DNA from: Sphingomonas jatrophae
Lineage (GTDB): Bacteria; Pseudomonadota; Alphaproteobacteria; Sphingomonadales; Sphingomonadaceae
NCBI RefSeq assembly: GCF_900113315.1
Contig: NZ_FOZG01000003.1
Coordinates: forward strand, 558,001 to 622,000
Direction of reading: 5' to 3'
DNA length: 64,000 bases
Below the pieces are notes generated by a model. It was not told the origin of the DNA and made no database searches. It worked only from the letters and a program-made list of their open reading frames with translations. A program made the position numbers and the translations under genes. Positions 42,414 through 51,465 of the stretch are shown one piece after another; the stretch's first letter is position 1, and each line of letters begins with the position of its first letter.

Positions 42414-43928
42414 TCACCGGTTCGAGATCGTCTCACCCGCTTCCTGCGACCAGCGCAGCGACAGCCGGCCACCGGCTCGCCCCGGCTCGGCGGTGCCGCC
42501 GCGGGCGACGATGCCCTCTGCCACGGCGGCGCGTTGTCCACTTGTGCCGCCGTCCACCAATACGGCTCGGGACAGGCGGGCCGAGCCCCATGCGGCAAGC
42601 CCTAGCGCCGCGTCGTCGAGGACGCCCTGGCGGATCGTCATGGCGGGCAAGGGCGTGTCAGTCGGAGGAGCGAGCGCGACCGTCCAGTCGGGCAGCTGGC
42701 GCCGGGCGCGATCTTCGAGGGCGCGGTAGCCGTCCAGCCCGAGCCCGGGCAGCGGCGCGACGACAGCTGAGAGGCTGTGGGCACTGCCATCCACCCGCAC
42801 CGCTGCAGGTTCGACCCCGGCGATCAGCGCCAGATCCGCAACCGCGCGGCTCTGCTGCCGAGAATCCGCCAGTTCCGGCCCCTCGCCCGCGCGGGCGATC
42901 TGGGCAGCTTCGGCCGCTCCGCTGTCCAGGGAAACGCGAAGCTGGTCGATGTGGATGTTGACCGGGCGGGCCAGCCGCTCTTGCAAGTCCGCCGTCAGCA
43001 GCCGATCGGCCTGCGGCACGAGGCGCGGCGTCACCATCACCGCGCGCACCCGCATGGGCTGGGCGGAATAGTCGATATCCAGCTGGCTCAGCCGGGCCTC
43101 CGGCGCGAACCGTGCGCGCACCGTATCGCGCACCTGCCGCTGGGCGACGGATTCGAAGGCGATCTGCCGCAGGCCGGCGACGAGCGGCAGAGCGAGGAGA
43201 CCCACGGCGACGATGAACAGCGTGACCTGCCAGCCGGTATGATGCGGCGACAGGTGGCTGCCAAAGCCATAGGCGCGCGCGACCAGCGCGACCGTCAGCG
43301 CGATCGTCACGGCATTGGTGAGGAACAGCAGCAGCGAGCCCATGAACACGGTCATGTTGCCGGTCGCGATGCCGAAGCCGACGACGACGAGTGGCGGCAT
43401 CAACGCGATCGCGATGGCCACGCCGACCACAGTGCCGCCACGCCCGCGAATCAGCGCATAGGCGCCCGCGACGGCGGACAGCAGGGCGACGAGCAGATCG
43501 AACAGGGTGGGTCGGGTGCGCCCGGCAATCTCGCTGGTGATCGTCTGGATCGGCGACACGGACACCAGCACGATCGACAGGAGCACCGCGATCAGCGCGC
43601 CCGCCGCCAGCGCGCTGGCGGAGCGGCGTATCTCCTGAAAATCGAAGGTGGCGATGCCGAAACCCATGCCGATGATCGGCATCATGAGGGGGGAGAGCAG
43701 CATCGCACCGATCAGCACGGCGACGGACGGCATGAGCAGGCCGAGCAGCGAGATCGCAGCCGATATGACGATCAAGAAGGCATAACGGCCCGACCAGCCG
43801 GCTTCGTCTGCGATCTGGCGGAGGACGGCGTCATGATCGACATCGTTCGCGAACCAGGCTTTCCAGCGATGCAAGCTGCCGCCGCGATCGCCATCGAACG
43901 CCACTGACACCCGGCGTTGCTCCTTCAT
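42414..43928 (-). CDS. DUF389-domain membrane protein
   Basis: A 504-aa inner-membrane protein of the DUF389/TIGR00271-type family. After about 30 cytoplasmic residues come six membrane segments with the conserved AVLIGAMLLSPLMMPIIGMG and VVGVAIAIALMPPLVVVGFG; the second half (about 310-504) is soluble, probably periplasmic. Function unknown. The ATG at 43928 begins a typical basic N-terminus (MKEQRRVSVAF). It follows the BLUF gene in the same direction with about 77 bp between. Confidence 0.87.
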   Translation of the reverse strand: MKEQRRVSVAFDGDRGGSLHRWKAWFANDVDHDAVLRQIADEAGWSGRYAFLIVISAAISLLGLLMPSVAVLIGAMLLSPLMMPIIGMGFGIATFDFQEIRRSASALAAGALIAVLLSIVLVSVSPIQTITSEIAGRTRPTLFDLLVALLSAVAGAYALIRGRGGTVVGVAIAIALMPPLVVVGFGIATGNMTVFMGSLLLFLTNAVTIALTVALVARAYGFGSHLSPHHTGWQVTLFIVAVGLLALPLVAGLRQIAFESVAQRQVRDTVRARFAPEARLSQLDIDYSAQPMRVRAVMVTPRLVPQADRLLTADLQERLARPVNIHIDQLRVSLDSGAAEAAQIARAGEGPELADSRQQSRAVADLALIAGVEPAAVRVDGSAHSLSAVVAPLPGLGLDGYRALEDRARRQLPDWTVALAPPTDTPLPAMTIRQGVLDDAALGLAAWGSARLSRAVLVDGGTSGQRAAVAEGIVARGGTAEPGRAGGRLSLRWSQEAGETISNR

Positions 43929-44005
43929 GATGGCTGGAGCGGCCACATAGACGAGCAACGACCTTGAAGGCGACCCCGACGCCGCATGAGCTGGACGGCG
44001 GCGGC

Positions 44006-44431
44006 CTACCCGCTCCTGCCGGCGTGCGCACTGCCTCGCCTGACGATGCCGGCGAACGCATCGCCGAGTGCCGGCGGCAGGCGCTGCAGGAATTGGATCA
44101 GGCGTTGTTCGTAGAGCTGCGCCAGCACGTCCTCGGCGGGCATCACCATGGACCATGCACCGAAATGCCGCTCGGTCGAGACCTCGTCCCAGATAACGTG
44201 CATGTCGGCATGGCGATCGTCCGTACGCAAGCGATCGAGCAGCGACGCGATCGCCTCCTCGCCACCCTCCAGCGCCTGGGCGAAGCGGACATTGTCGGTC
44301 CACAGCAGTCCGGTGATGCCGTCCACCGCATTGTTCGTACGGCACTGGACCATCAGCGCGTCCAGCGCCCGCTGGTCCTCCGCGATGAGGTTCGTGCTGG
44401 TGTAGAGAAGGAGGCGCATGTCCCTCGACAT
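44006..44431 (-). CDS. BLUF-domain blue-light sensor
   Basis: A 141-aa protein consisting of one BLUF domain and a short C-terminal extension. The flavin-switch residues are visible: Tyr in RLLLYTSTN, Asn in RTNNAVDGITGLL, Gln in FAQALEG, and Trp/Met in FGAWSMVMP. BLUF proteins bind FAD and signal by hydrogen-bond rearrangement. No output domain, so it must act on a partner protein. ATG 44419 (MRLLLYTS) is an equally good start. It lies 5 kb from a LOV kinase. Confidence 0.92.
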   Translation of the reverse strand: MSRDMRLLLYTSTNLIAEDQRALDALMVQCRTNNAVDGITGLLWTDNVRFAQALEGGEEAIASLLDRLRTDDRHADMHVIWDEVSTERHFGAWSMVMPAEDVLAQLYEQRLIQFLQRLPPALGDAFAGIVRRGSAHAGRSG

Positions 44432-44486
44432 GTACAAAGCCGCTGTGCGGGAAGCTAGCCGGCCCAAAGGACAGGGCACGGCGGGA

Positions 44487-44511
44487 CGGAGCGAAGCCCG
44501 GCTTCGCTCCG
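44487..44511 (-). terminator. Hairpin behind the OB-fold protein gene
   Basis: CGGAGCGAAGC and GCTTCGCTCCG pair perfectly around a 3-nt loop, 8 bp beyond the leftward stop at 44519 and before the BLUF gene. There is no T run, so it may be Rho-aided or a processing barrier. Confidence 0.5.
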
Positions 44512-44518
44512 CTGCCAT

Positions 44519-45073
44519 TCACTGGCCGCTGGCGGGCGCAGCCGGCTCCGCATCGACCGGTGCAGGTGGCGGCGTATCGCCGGTCGGCGCCGGCATGGGC
44601 GCGCCCGGCTGCCGCGGCCCGGCGGCAGGGCGCGGCGGATGCGACTTGTGCGGCGGCGGGGCCGGCGGGCCGAGCACGATCACCTTGTCGTCGGCGCCGA
44701 CCAGGAAGGCGGCGTGCATGAAGCCGCGCCCGAACCGGCCCTGCACCGTGACAGGCGCGTTGACGGTGACCAGCGGGCGGCTGTCACCCTGCGGGCCGGT
44801 CTCGACCAGGACGCGTCCGGTGCCGTCATCTACGATGAACTTGTTGCCGTAGATTTCGGCCACGCGCCCACGGATGCTGACGACGTCGGAGTCGGAGGCG
44901 AGCGAGCGGATCGCGACCGGCCGCACCGGGGCCATCGTCACGCTCGGCCGCGTCTCGGCCATGGCAACGGCACCACCAACGCCACCAACCGCCAGCAGCG
45001 CCGCGGCGATCATCGTCAGCTTCAGCTTGCCATTTGGCGCGGGGCGGAAAAGAGGCAGGACACGATCAGTCAT
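44519..45073 (-). CDS. Exported OB-fold (DUF5666-like) protein with Pro-rich tail
   Basis: A 184-aa protein with an N-terminal membrane/signal segment (KLTMIAAALLAVGGVGGAVA). Residues about 62-135 form an OB-fold-like domain (VVSIRGRVAEIYGNKFIVDD, GRVLVETGP, VTVQGRFGRGF) like the bacterial BOF/DUF5666 families linked to envelope stress. The tail (about 140-184) is Pro/Ala-rich. It is divergent from the OmpR-type regulator at 45194 and so is a likely target of it. Confidence 0.75.
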   Translation of the reverse strand: MTDRVLPLFRPAPNGKLKLTMIAAALLAVGGVGGAVAMAETRPSVTMAPVRPVAIRSLASDSDVVSIRGRVAEIYGNKFIVDDGTGRVLVETGPQGDSRPLVTVNAPVTVQGRFGRGFMHAAFLVGADDKVIVLGPPAPPPHKSHPPRPAAGPRQPGAPMPAPTGDTPPPAPVDAEPAAPASGQ

Positions 45074-45193
45074 GGGGACACTCCATCGCTGTTGATGGCG
45101 TCCTTCTACGCAGCGGTGCCACCGCCCCGCTGAACCGGATCGTTCAGTTTCGGTTTGGCTGCGGCCTCTAGGCGGAGGTTGGAGGAAGACCGC

Positions 45194-45859
45194 ATGCGCA
45201 TCCTGCTCGTAGAGGACGACACGACCCTGGCAGGCGGCATCGCACGGGCGTTGCGGGCGGAGAATTTCGCAGTCGATGTCGCCGGCGATGGCGAGGATGG
45301 CGGCCATCTCGGCTCGACCGAACTGTATGACGCGGTGGTGCTCGATCTCGGCCTGCCGAAGAAGGATGGCGTGACCATCCTGCGCGAATGGCGGGCGGAG
45401 GGCCGCGACATGCCGGTGCTGATCCTGACCGCGCGCGATGGCTGGTCGGAAAAGGTCGCCGGGTTCAAGGCGGGCGCCGACGATTACCTGACCAAGCCGT
45501 TCCGCGTGGAGGAGGTGATCATGCGCTTGAGAGCGCTGGTGCGCCGCGCGGCGGGGCATGCCGGCGCGACCATCACCTGCGGCGGCCTCAGCTTCGATGC
45601 GCAGCTCGGCACGGTCGAGTGCGACGGATTGCCGCTGAAACTCACCGCCATGGAGTGGCGCGTGCTCACCACGCTGATGCTGCGCAAGGAGATCGTCGTC
45701 GATCGTGCCGACCTGATCGAGCGGGTCTATGAAGGCGATGCCGATGTGGACTCGAACTCGGTCGAGGTGATCATCGGCCGCCTGCGCAAGAAGATCGGGG
45801 CGGAGCGGATCGAGACCGTGCGCGGCCGCGGCTACCGCGTCACGGCGGGCGCGACGTGA
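45194..45859 (+). CDS. OmpR/PhoP-family response regulator
   Basis: A 221-aa regulator. The REC domain has the acidic pair EDD, the phosphoacceptor in VLDLGLPKKDG, Thr in LTARDG and Lys in TKPF; the C-terminal winged helix ends in SVEVIIGRLRKKIGAERIET VRGRGY. It is most like QseB/PhoP. ATG 45194 preceded by GGAGGAAG. The stop overlaps the kinase GTG by 4 bp (GTGA). Confidence 0.95.
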   Translation: MRILLVEDDTTLAGGIARALRAENFAVDVAGDGEDGGHLGSTELYDAVVLDLGLPKKDGVTILREWRAEGRDMPVLILTARDGWSEKVAGFKAGADDYLTKPFRVEEVIMRLRALVRRAAGHAGATITCGGLSFDAQLGTVECDGLPLKLTAMEWRVLTTLMLRKEIVVDRADLIERVYEGDADVDSNSVEVIIGRLRKKIGAERIETVRGRGYRVTAGAT

Positions 45860-47211
45860 GGCTGCTGCCGCGCTCGCTCGCCGGGCGCCTGCTCGCCATC
45901 TCCACGCTCGCCATGGCGCTGGCGCTGGCGCTGGCCGCGATCGGCATCGGCCACGTGCTGGAGCGGTTCGTCATGCGCGGGCTCGACCAGCAACTGGACA
46001 CGCAGATCGGCATGCTCGCGCGTGCGGTGCGGCCGGACGGCACGCTGGACGCCGCCCGTGTGGTCGACCTGCCGAGCTTTGCACGGGCCGAGCCGGGGTG
46101 GGGCTGGCGTGTCGATGGCCCGCGCGGCCGCTGGCAAAGCGGCGACGGCATTCGGGCCGAGGACCGCCGCCTCATCGCGCCGCCGCATTCCCATCCCGAG
46201 CCCGGCGGCACCAGGCCCGTGGAGGGGATGACGCGGTCGGGGGAGCGCGTGCACCTGCGCATGCTGTCGGTGGAGACGGCGGCCGGTCCCGTCCGGATCG
46301 TCGCGAGCGTACCGCGCCGCATGCTGCGTGCGCCGCTGCGAGAGGCAATGGTGCCGCTGCTCGGCTCGCTCGCGATCCTCGGGGCCGTGCTCGCTCTGGC
46401 CATCGTGCTGCAGGTCCGCCTGGGCCTTCGCCCGCTGCGTCGGCTCGGCGCCTCGATCGCCGACGTCCGGTCCGGCCGTGCGCGCACGGTGCCGGTCGAC
46501 CAGCCGGATGAGCTTCGGCCTCTTGCGACGGAACTGAATGCGCTGGTCGAGCAGAATGCGGCGCAGCTCGATCAGGCGCGGCGGCACGTCGCCAATCTCG
46601 CGCATGGGCTGAAGACGCCGCTTGCCGCCTTGTCGCTGAAGCTGGCGGAGAGCGGTGCCGATGCGGATGGGAGCCTGCGCGCGCTTATCGCCGATCTCGA
46701 CGCGCGCGTTCGCCACCATCTCGGCCGTGCCCGTATCGTATCGCCTGGAGGTGGCCGCCGCGAAGGCGCGATGCTCGCGCCCGCCGTCACCGATCTGCTG
46801 AAGGTGATGGAGCGGGTGCATGCGGACCGGAACATAGCATGGCACGCCGCAGTGGCGCCGGATCTCGCGGTTGCGGCCGACCGCCAGGATCTCGACGAAA
46901 TGCTCGGCAATCTCCTCGACAACGCCTTCCGCCACGCCACCATGCAGGTGAGCGTGCATGCCGAGCGGCAAGGCCCTTTGATCGCGATCACTGTGGACGA
47001 CGATGGCGCGGGACTGACCGGGCAGGCGATCGCCGAGGCGCTGGTGCCGGGGCGTCGGCTCGACGAACGGGGCGATGGGCACGGCTTCGGCCTGCCGATC
47101 ACGCAGGAACTGGCCGAACTGAACGGTGGCAGCCTTGCCCTTCACCCCGCCCTATCGGGGCGTGGCCTGCGTGCGACGCTGATGCTACCGGCCGGGGCAG
47201 TGGCTTCATAG
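45856..47211 (+). CDS. Sensor histidine kinase, PhoQ/QseC type
   Basis: A 451-aa membrane kinase: first membrane span about residues 9-30, a periplasmic domain of about 130 residues with LIAPPHSHPEPGG, second span about 165-190 (LLGSLAILGAVLALAIVLQV), HAMP, H-box NLAHGLKTPLAAL and ATPase domain with MLGNLLDNAFRHA, DDDGAGL and DGHGFGLPI. The His/acid-rich periplasmic stretch could sense metals or pH. GTG start inside the regulator's stop. Confidence 0.94.
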   Translation: MRLLPRSLAGRLLAISTLAMALALALAAIGIGHVLERFVMRGLDQQLDTQIGMLARAVRPDGTLDAARVVDLPSFARAEPGWGWRVDGPRGRWQSGDGIRAEDRRLIAPPHSHPEPGGTRPVEGMTRSGERVHLRMLSVETAAGPVRIVASVPRRMLRAPLREAMVPLLGSLAILGAVLALAIVLQVRLGLRPLRRLGASIADVRSGRARTVPVDQPDELRPLATELNALVEQNAAQLDQARRHVANLAHGLKTPLAALSLKLAESGADADGSLRALIADLDARVRHHLGRARIVSPGGGRREGAMLAPAVTDLLKVMERVHADRNIAWHAAVAPDLAVAADRQDLDEMLGNLLDNAFRHATMQVSVHAERQGPLIAITVDDDGAGLTGQAIAEALVPGRRLDERGDGHGFGLPITQELAELNGGSLALHPALSGRGLRATLMLPAGAVAS

Positions 47212-47262
47212 AGACAGGCGCCATCCCGCCGCGTCGATGCTCAGCTATCGGGCTACGCGACC

Positions 47263-47718
47263 TTACTTCCAGCTCGCGGCAAAGGCGGGGGCCGCGATGA
47301 AGCTGGCTGGCTGCGGCGACGTGGGCGGCGGATCGCACACCCCCTCCTCGATGTAGCGCATCGCCGAGAGCAGGCCATTGCGCGAGAAGGGTTTGGGGAT
47401 CACGCCGTGCCCGCCGGCATAATCCTCCGGGATCTTCAGCGGATTGGCGGTGACGAACACCACGAACGCATCCGACCAACGCTCGCGGATCAGGTGGCAG
47501 ACGTCGATGCCGTTGGTGCCCTGGGCGAGCTGGACGTCGACAAAGGCGAGGTCCGGAACCAGCGTGCTGTCGAGGTCCTCGACGTCGAACAAGGATGCCG
47601 CCTCGGCCACCACCTTGTGGCCGGCATCCTCCACCATCGCTTCGATATCCATGGCGAGGAGCGCCTCATCCTCGACGATCAGCACGTTGAGCGGCGCGCA
47701 GGGACGGTTGATCATCAC
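47263..47718 (-). CDS. Single-domain response regulator
   Basis: A 151-aa REC protein (LNVLIVEDEALLAMDIEAMV; phosphoacceptor in LAFVDVQLA; Thr in FVTAN; Lys in IPKPF) with a short unstructured tail and no output domain. It is coupled to the LOV kinase upstream by a 4-bp overlap (ATGA), the usual arrangement for LOV-HWE/HisKA_2 kinases in alphaproteobacteria, where it serves as phosphate acceptor, sink or input to the general stress response. Confidence 0.92.
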   Translation of the reverse strand: MMINRPCAPLNVLIVEDEALLAMDIEAMVEDAGHKVVAEAASLFDVEDLDSTLVPDLAFVDVQLAQGTNGIDVCHLIRERWSDAFVVFVTANPLKIPEDYAGGHGVIPKPFSRNGLLSAMRYIEEGVCDPPPTSPQPASFIAAPAFAASWK

Positions 47719-48815
47719 TTGTCCACCGGGAAGGTGAGCGTGAAGCGCGCGCCCGGAGCCGCATCGGACCAGATCGGGGTTGCCCCCACCTGTTTGGACA
47801 GGCGCGCGATCAGCACGGTGCCAAGCCCGCTCGACTCTGCGCCCGATCTCTCGAAGCCCGGTCCGTCATCGCCGATCTCGATGGAGGCGCAGCCTTCCGC
47901 CACGCTGGCGCGCAACATGATGGTTCCGCTCCTTCCACCCGCGAAACCGTGCTTGATCGCGTTGGTGACGACTTCGTTGAGGATCAGGCCCAAGGCCGCC
48001 GCCTGGCTGGAGGGCACCTCGATGCAGGCGACATCCGCGTCGATGACGATGTCGCTGCGCCCGCTTGCCCCGACCACGTCGGTGACGAGGTTCTCCGCAA
48101 ACGCGCCGACGTCGAACCGGGTGATGTCCTCCGATTGATAGAGCCTGCGGTGGACCGTTGCGAGCGCGTCCACCCGCTCCAGCATCGCCTCCAGCTTCGA
48201 TGCGATCGCCGGATCGGGAATGTTGCGCGCCTGTAGCCGCAGGAGCGACCCGATCATCGTCAGGTTGTTCTTGACGCGGTGATCCACCTCGTGGAGCAGC
48301 AGCGTCTTGGCGGCGAGGGCAGCCTCAAGGTCCGCCGTGCGCGCCTCCACCTCGCGCTCGATCGCTTCCTTCTGCCCGGCGATGATGCGCTGCGCCTCCA
48401 CCCGGTCGGTCACGTCGAGCTGCGATGCGAAGAAGAACACCACCGTGCCCGCATCGTCGCGCACTGGGCTAAGATAGAGCGCGTTCCAGAAGGTCGTGCC
48501 GTCCTTCTTGTAGTTGAGGAGATCGACCGAAACGTCGGTCTCCTCCTCGATCGCGGCCCGGACTTTGGCCACCGACGCCCGATCGGTGTCAGGCCCTTGC
48601 AGAAAGCGGCAGTTGCGGCCGACAATCTCCTCGCGATCATAGCCGGTCAGCGTCTGGAACGCCTCGTTGCAGAAGACGATCGGATTGTCGGGCTGGGCGG
48701 GATCGGTGATGACCATCGGCATCCGCGTCGCACGCACGGCGGCGGCGAACGGATCGCCCCGGCCATGCTCGTAGGCCAGCGCGTCGGTGAGGTGCCAATC
48801 GTCCTTCTGCCGCAT
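47715..48815 (-). CDS. LOV-domain histidine kinase (blue-light sensor)
   Basis: A 366-aa soluble kinase. Residues about 25-130 form a LOV/PAS domain with the photoactive Cys in GRNCRFLQG and flavin contacts in FQTLTGYDREEIV and NYKKDGTTFWNALYLSPV. A coiled linker leads to a HisKA_2/HWE-type domain (EVDHRVKNNLTMIGSLLRLQ) and ATPase with LILNEVVTNAIKHGF, GDDGPGF and GLGTVLIARL. It would autophosphorylate in response to blue light. ATG 48815 was chosen; an upstream ATG at 48845 adds 10 residues. Confidence 0.93.
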   Translation of the reverse strand: MRQKDDWHLTDALAYEHGRGDPFAAAVRATRMPMVITDPAQPDNPIVFCNEAFQTLTGYDREEIVGRNCRFLQGPDTDRASVAKVRAAIEEETDVSVDLLNYKKDGTTFWNALYLSPVRDDAGTVVFFFASQLDVTDRVEAQRIIAGQKEAIEREVEARTADLEAALAAKTLLLHEVDHRVKNNLTMIGSLLRLQARNIPDPAIASKLEAMLERVDALATVHRRLYQSEDITRFDVGAFAENLVTDVVGASGRSDIVIDADVACIEVPSSQAAALGLILNEVVTNAIKHGFAGGRSGTIMLRASVAEGCASIEIGDDGPGFERSGAESSGLGTVLIARLSKQVGATPIWSDAAPGARFTLTFPVDK

Positions 48816-48916
48816 CGAACCTCCACCCTTAAGCAGGCCAGCCACGCCTCACCATGGGGAGGCAGGATCGACACGCCTACAAATCACACGCAACGCACGC
48901 AGCCTCGCTGTCCGGC

Positions 48917-49174
48917 TCAGGTCCGCGCGGCCATCGGTCCGGCTTGCGAAGAACCGCACACCGCACCCCGCGGCGTGCCGGTGCGGCCCATGGTCCAATT
49001 GCCCTGCATCCGCACCTGCGGGTTCGGCGCGCACCAGATCTCTCCGCTGTCGTTCAGGGCCGTCACCCAGATCAGGTTGTGCTCCTGGCCATAATCGATG
49101 ATCCCGACGGCATAGCCCTTGCCCTTGTCGAGCACGGTGACCGGGATGGGCGGATTGAGCTGCGTGAAGGACAT
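48917..49174 (-). CDS. Small protein coupled to a transglutaminase
   Basis: An 85-aa protein starting MSFTQLNPPIPVTVLDKGKG with alternating strands (YAVGIIDYGQEHNLIWVTAL; GEIWCAPNPQVRMQGNWTMG). It starts 6 bp after the transglutaminase stop. Similar small beta proteins lie next to transglutaminases in sphingomonads. Function unknown. Confidence 0.65.
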   Translation of the reverse strand: MSFTQLNPPIPVTVLDKGKGYAVGIIDYGQEHNLIWVTALNDSGEIWCAPNPQVRMQGNWTMGRTGTPRGAVCGSSQAGPMAART

Positions 49175-49180
49175 GAGCGG

Positions 49181-49957
49181 TCAGGCCGGCTCGACTTCGA
49201 CGGACTGGTTGTTCATCTTGACCGCGCCGTAGGCTGTCAGGAAGGCAACGTCCGCCGCGTCTCGGCCGACCCCGATCTTGGCCATGCCGCCCTCGCGCGC
49301 CATTCCGGTCGCATCGACCAGATGCCATTCGCCACCGAGGAACACCTCTGCCACGGCGTGGAAATCCTGCGGCTCGACGCCGAGCGCGTAGACTGCCGCA
49401 ACGCGTGCCGGAATGCCGCACGCCCGCACCAGCGTGACCATGACGTGCGCATAATCGCGGCACACGCCTTGCCGCTTGACGAAGGTGTCGAGCGCCGTCG
49501 TGCTGCCCGTGCTGACGCCCGGAACATAGTCGAAATGGCTGCTCACCCAGTCGCGGATCGCGGCAACGCGCTGCCCGCCTTCGAGCCCGCCAAACTGCGA
49601 TGCGACGAACGTCTGAAATTGGTCGGACTGGCAGAAGCGCGACGGCATCATGTACTGCACGGTCTCGCCGGGCAGCAGATGCGGCTCGATCCTTGGCAGG
49701 GTGCTGACATCGGCAAGGATGCGATTGATCGTAACCGTCGAGGTATAATCGACGATCAGCCGCCCTTCCGCGCGCAGCCAGATCCTGTCGCCGATCCCAT
49801 CGTGCCCCGTCACCCGCGCGAAATGCTCCAGCTTGGGCAGATCGATATGGGCGTCGTCGATCGTCTGCTCCGGGATCATCGCCGCTTCGACCTGAAGCAG
49901 GATGTCGGTTGGCTGGCTGAGCTGATAGTCCAGGTGCGCGTGGATCTTGATCTGCAT
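49181..49957 (-). CDS. Transglutaminase-family protease-like protein
   Basis: A 258-aa protein with an N-terminal beta domain (about residues 1-100; IHAHLDYQLSQPTDILLQVE) and a transglutaminase-core domain with the Cys-His-Asp triad in RQGVCRDYAHVM, DFHAVAEVFL and HLVDATG. Such proteins act as peptidases or amide-bond rearranging enzymes, substrates mostly unknown. ATG 49957 fits the conserved start. Confidence 0.88.
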   Translation of the reverse strand: MQIKIHAHLDYQLSQPTDILLQVEAAMIPEQTIDDAHIDLPKLEHFARVTGHDGIGDRIWLRAEGRLIVDYTSTVTINRILADVSTLPRIEPHLLPGETVQYMMPSRFCQSDQFQTFVASQFGGLEGGQRVAAIRDWVSSHFDYVPGVSTGSTTALDTFVKRQGVCRDYAHVMVTLVRACGIPARVAAVYALGVEPQDFHAVAEVFLGGEWHLVDATGMAREGGMAKIGVGRDAADVAFLTAYGAVKMNNQSVEVEPA

Positions 49958-50181
49958 CGTCGCCAAACTGACGTCGGTTAAGTTCGATCCTCCCGGCCGC
50001 TGCCTCCGAACGATTCCGCACATTGCGGCATGGCTTCTGGCGGCGCGACGATGCGGGGCTTGCCTTCCCGTCGACAAGCGCCTCAAACCCGCTTGCGCGC
50101 CGACGGAGATCGAATGGTGCGGGGTGAACCAAAGGGGGGCGGCGCTGTTTTGGCCGGGATCGTCATGAATCGCACATCCCG

Positions 50182-51465
50182 TTGATCCAAACGCTTCGCA
50201 CGCTGCGCTTCGTCCTCGCCACATGCCTGACGCTTGCCGGGGCAGTCGCGCCCGCATCGGCGGCGAGCCCACCGACGACGCTGCGCGTGGCGGCGCATTA
50301 CACCGCCAAGCAGGCCGCGCCGCTGCTCGCCTGTTTCAAGCGCTATGAGGCGGCGCATCCCGGCCTCCGGATCGACTACCAACAGGTCTCCTACCGCGAT
50401 TACCTCCAGACCGTGCTCATCTCGCGGGTCGGGCGGTCACCGGCAGACATCTACAACCTGTATTCGATCTGGGCGCCGCAGCTGATCGGGGTGGGTGCGC
50501 TCGATCGGCCTCCGCCATCGCTGGAGCGCCTGGTGCGCGCCGCCTACACGCCCGCGACGGTGCAGGCGGCGACGATCGGCGGGCGCTTGTGGGGCATGCC
50601 GTCGGCCGTCAGCGTCTATCAGCTCGTCTATAATCGCCGCATGCTCGCAGCCGCAGGCTACCGCGCGCCGCCCAGGACCTGGGCCGAGCTGGCGACGATC
50701 GGTGCGGCCACGGTGCGGCGAAACCGGCAGGGCAATGTCGTGCGCGGCGGCTACGCCTTCGGCACGACCACCGCGAACATCGCCCACACCTTCTACGCAC
50801 AGATGTACGCGGCAGGCGTCCCGCCGTTCACCGCGGACGGGCGCGGCACCAACCTCCGCTCGCCCGCCGCCGCCCGTATCGTCCGGGAAGGGGCGATGCT
50901 GTTCCGGCGGGGGATCACCAGCCACGCCATGACGGTCGGCAATTTCGCGGGTCGCGCGGCGGCGATGACGGTGCTCGCCAACTGGCAGAAGAGCGCGCTC
51001 GCCGAGGCGTTCGGAGACCGCTTCTCGAGCGAAGTCGGCGTCGCGCCTATTCCGACGGACGGACCGGGCGGAACCATGATCTATTCCTTCTTTTGGGGCG
51101 TGGAACGCGCCAGCCCGTCAAGGCCGCAGGCTTGGGCGCTGATCCGCTGGCTCAACGAGGCGCGCGGGCGTGACGGGCTGACCTGCACGGGGCGGATGCT
51201 GGGCGGCATGGGGGACCTGACCGGCAACCGCGCGGATCTCGCCGCCATGCGGGGCCAGCTCGCCGACCCGTTCAGCCGCGGCTTCGTCGCGGCGCTTGAG
51301 GCACCGGGCGCGCGACCGCAGGCCAATGTGTGGCATGCCGAGGAGATCGACCGCTTGCTCCGCTATTATATCGAGCTTGCCTGGTATGGCCGTATGAGCC
51401 CGCCTGCCGCGCTCGCCACCGCCGATCGCGAGATCCGCGCGATCCTTGCCGAGCAGCCGCGATGA
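50182..51465 (+). CDS. ABC transporter substrate-binding protein, carbohydrate type
   Basis: A 427-aa periplasmic binding protein of the UgpB/MalE-like class. The signal peptide is visible (LRFVLATCLTLAGAVAPASA, cleavage near residue 28), followed by LRVAAHYTAKQAAPLLACFK and the typical YNLYSIWAPQL, MPSAVSVYQLVYNRRML and NWQKSAL segments. There is no lipobox, fitting a free periplasmic protein. The ligand cannot be read from the sequence. TTG start at 50182. It leads an eight-gene rightward locus with YcaO at the end; its stop overlaps the next ATG (ATGA). Confidence 0.88.
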   Translation: MIQTLRTLRFVLATCLTLAGAVAPASAASPPTTLRVAAHYTAKQAAPLLACFKRYEAAHPGLRIDYQQVSYRDYLQTVLISRVGRSPADIYNLYSIWAPQLIGVGALDRPPPSLERLVRAAYTPATVQAATIGGRLWGMPSAVSVYQLVYNRRMLAAAGYRAPPRTWAELATIGAATVRRNRQGNVVRGGYAFGTTTANIAHTFYAQMYAAGVPPFTADGRGTNLRSPAAARIVREGAMLFRRGITSHAMTVGNFAGRAAAMTVLANWQKSALAEAFGDRFSSEVGVAPIPTDGPGGTMIYSFFWGVERASPSRPQAWALIRWLNEARGRDGLTCTGRMLGGMGDLTGNRADLAAMRGQLADPFSRGFVAALEAPGARPQANVWHAEEIDRLLRYYIELAWYGRMSPPAALATADREIRAILAEQPR

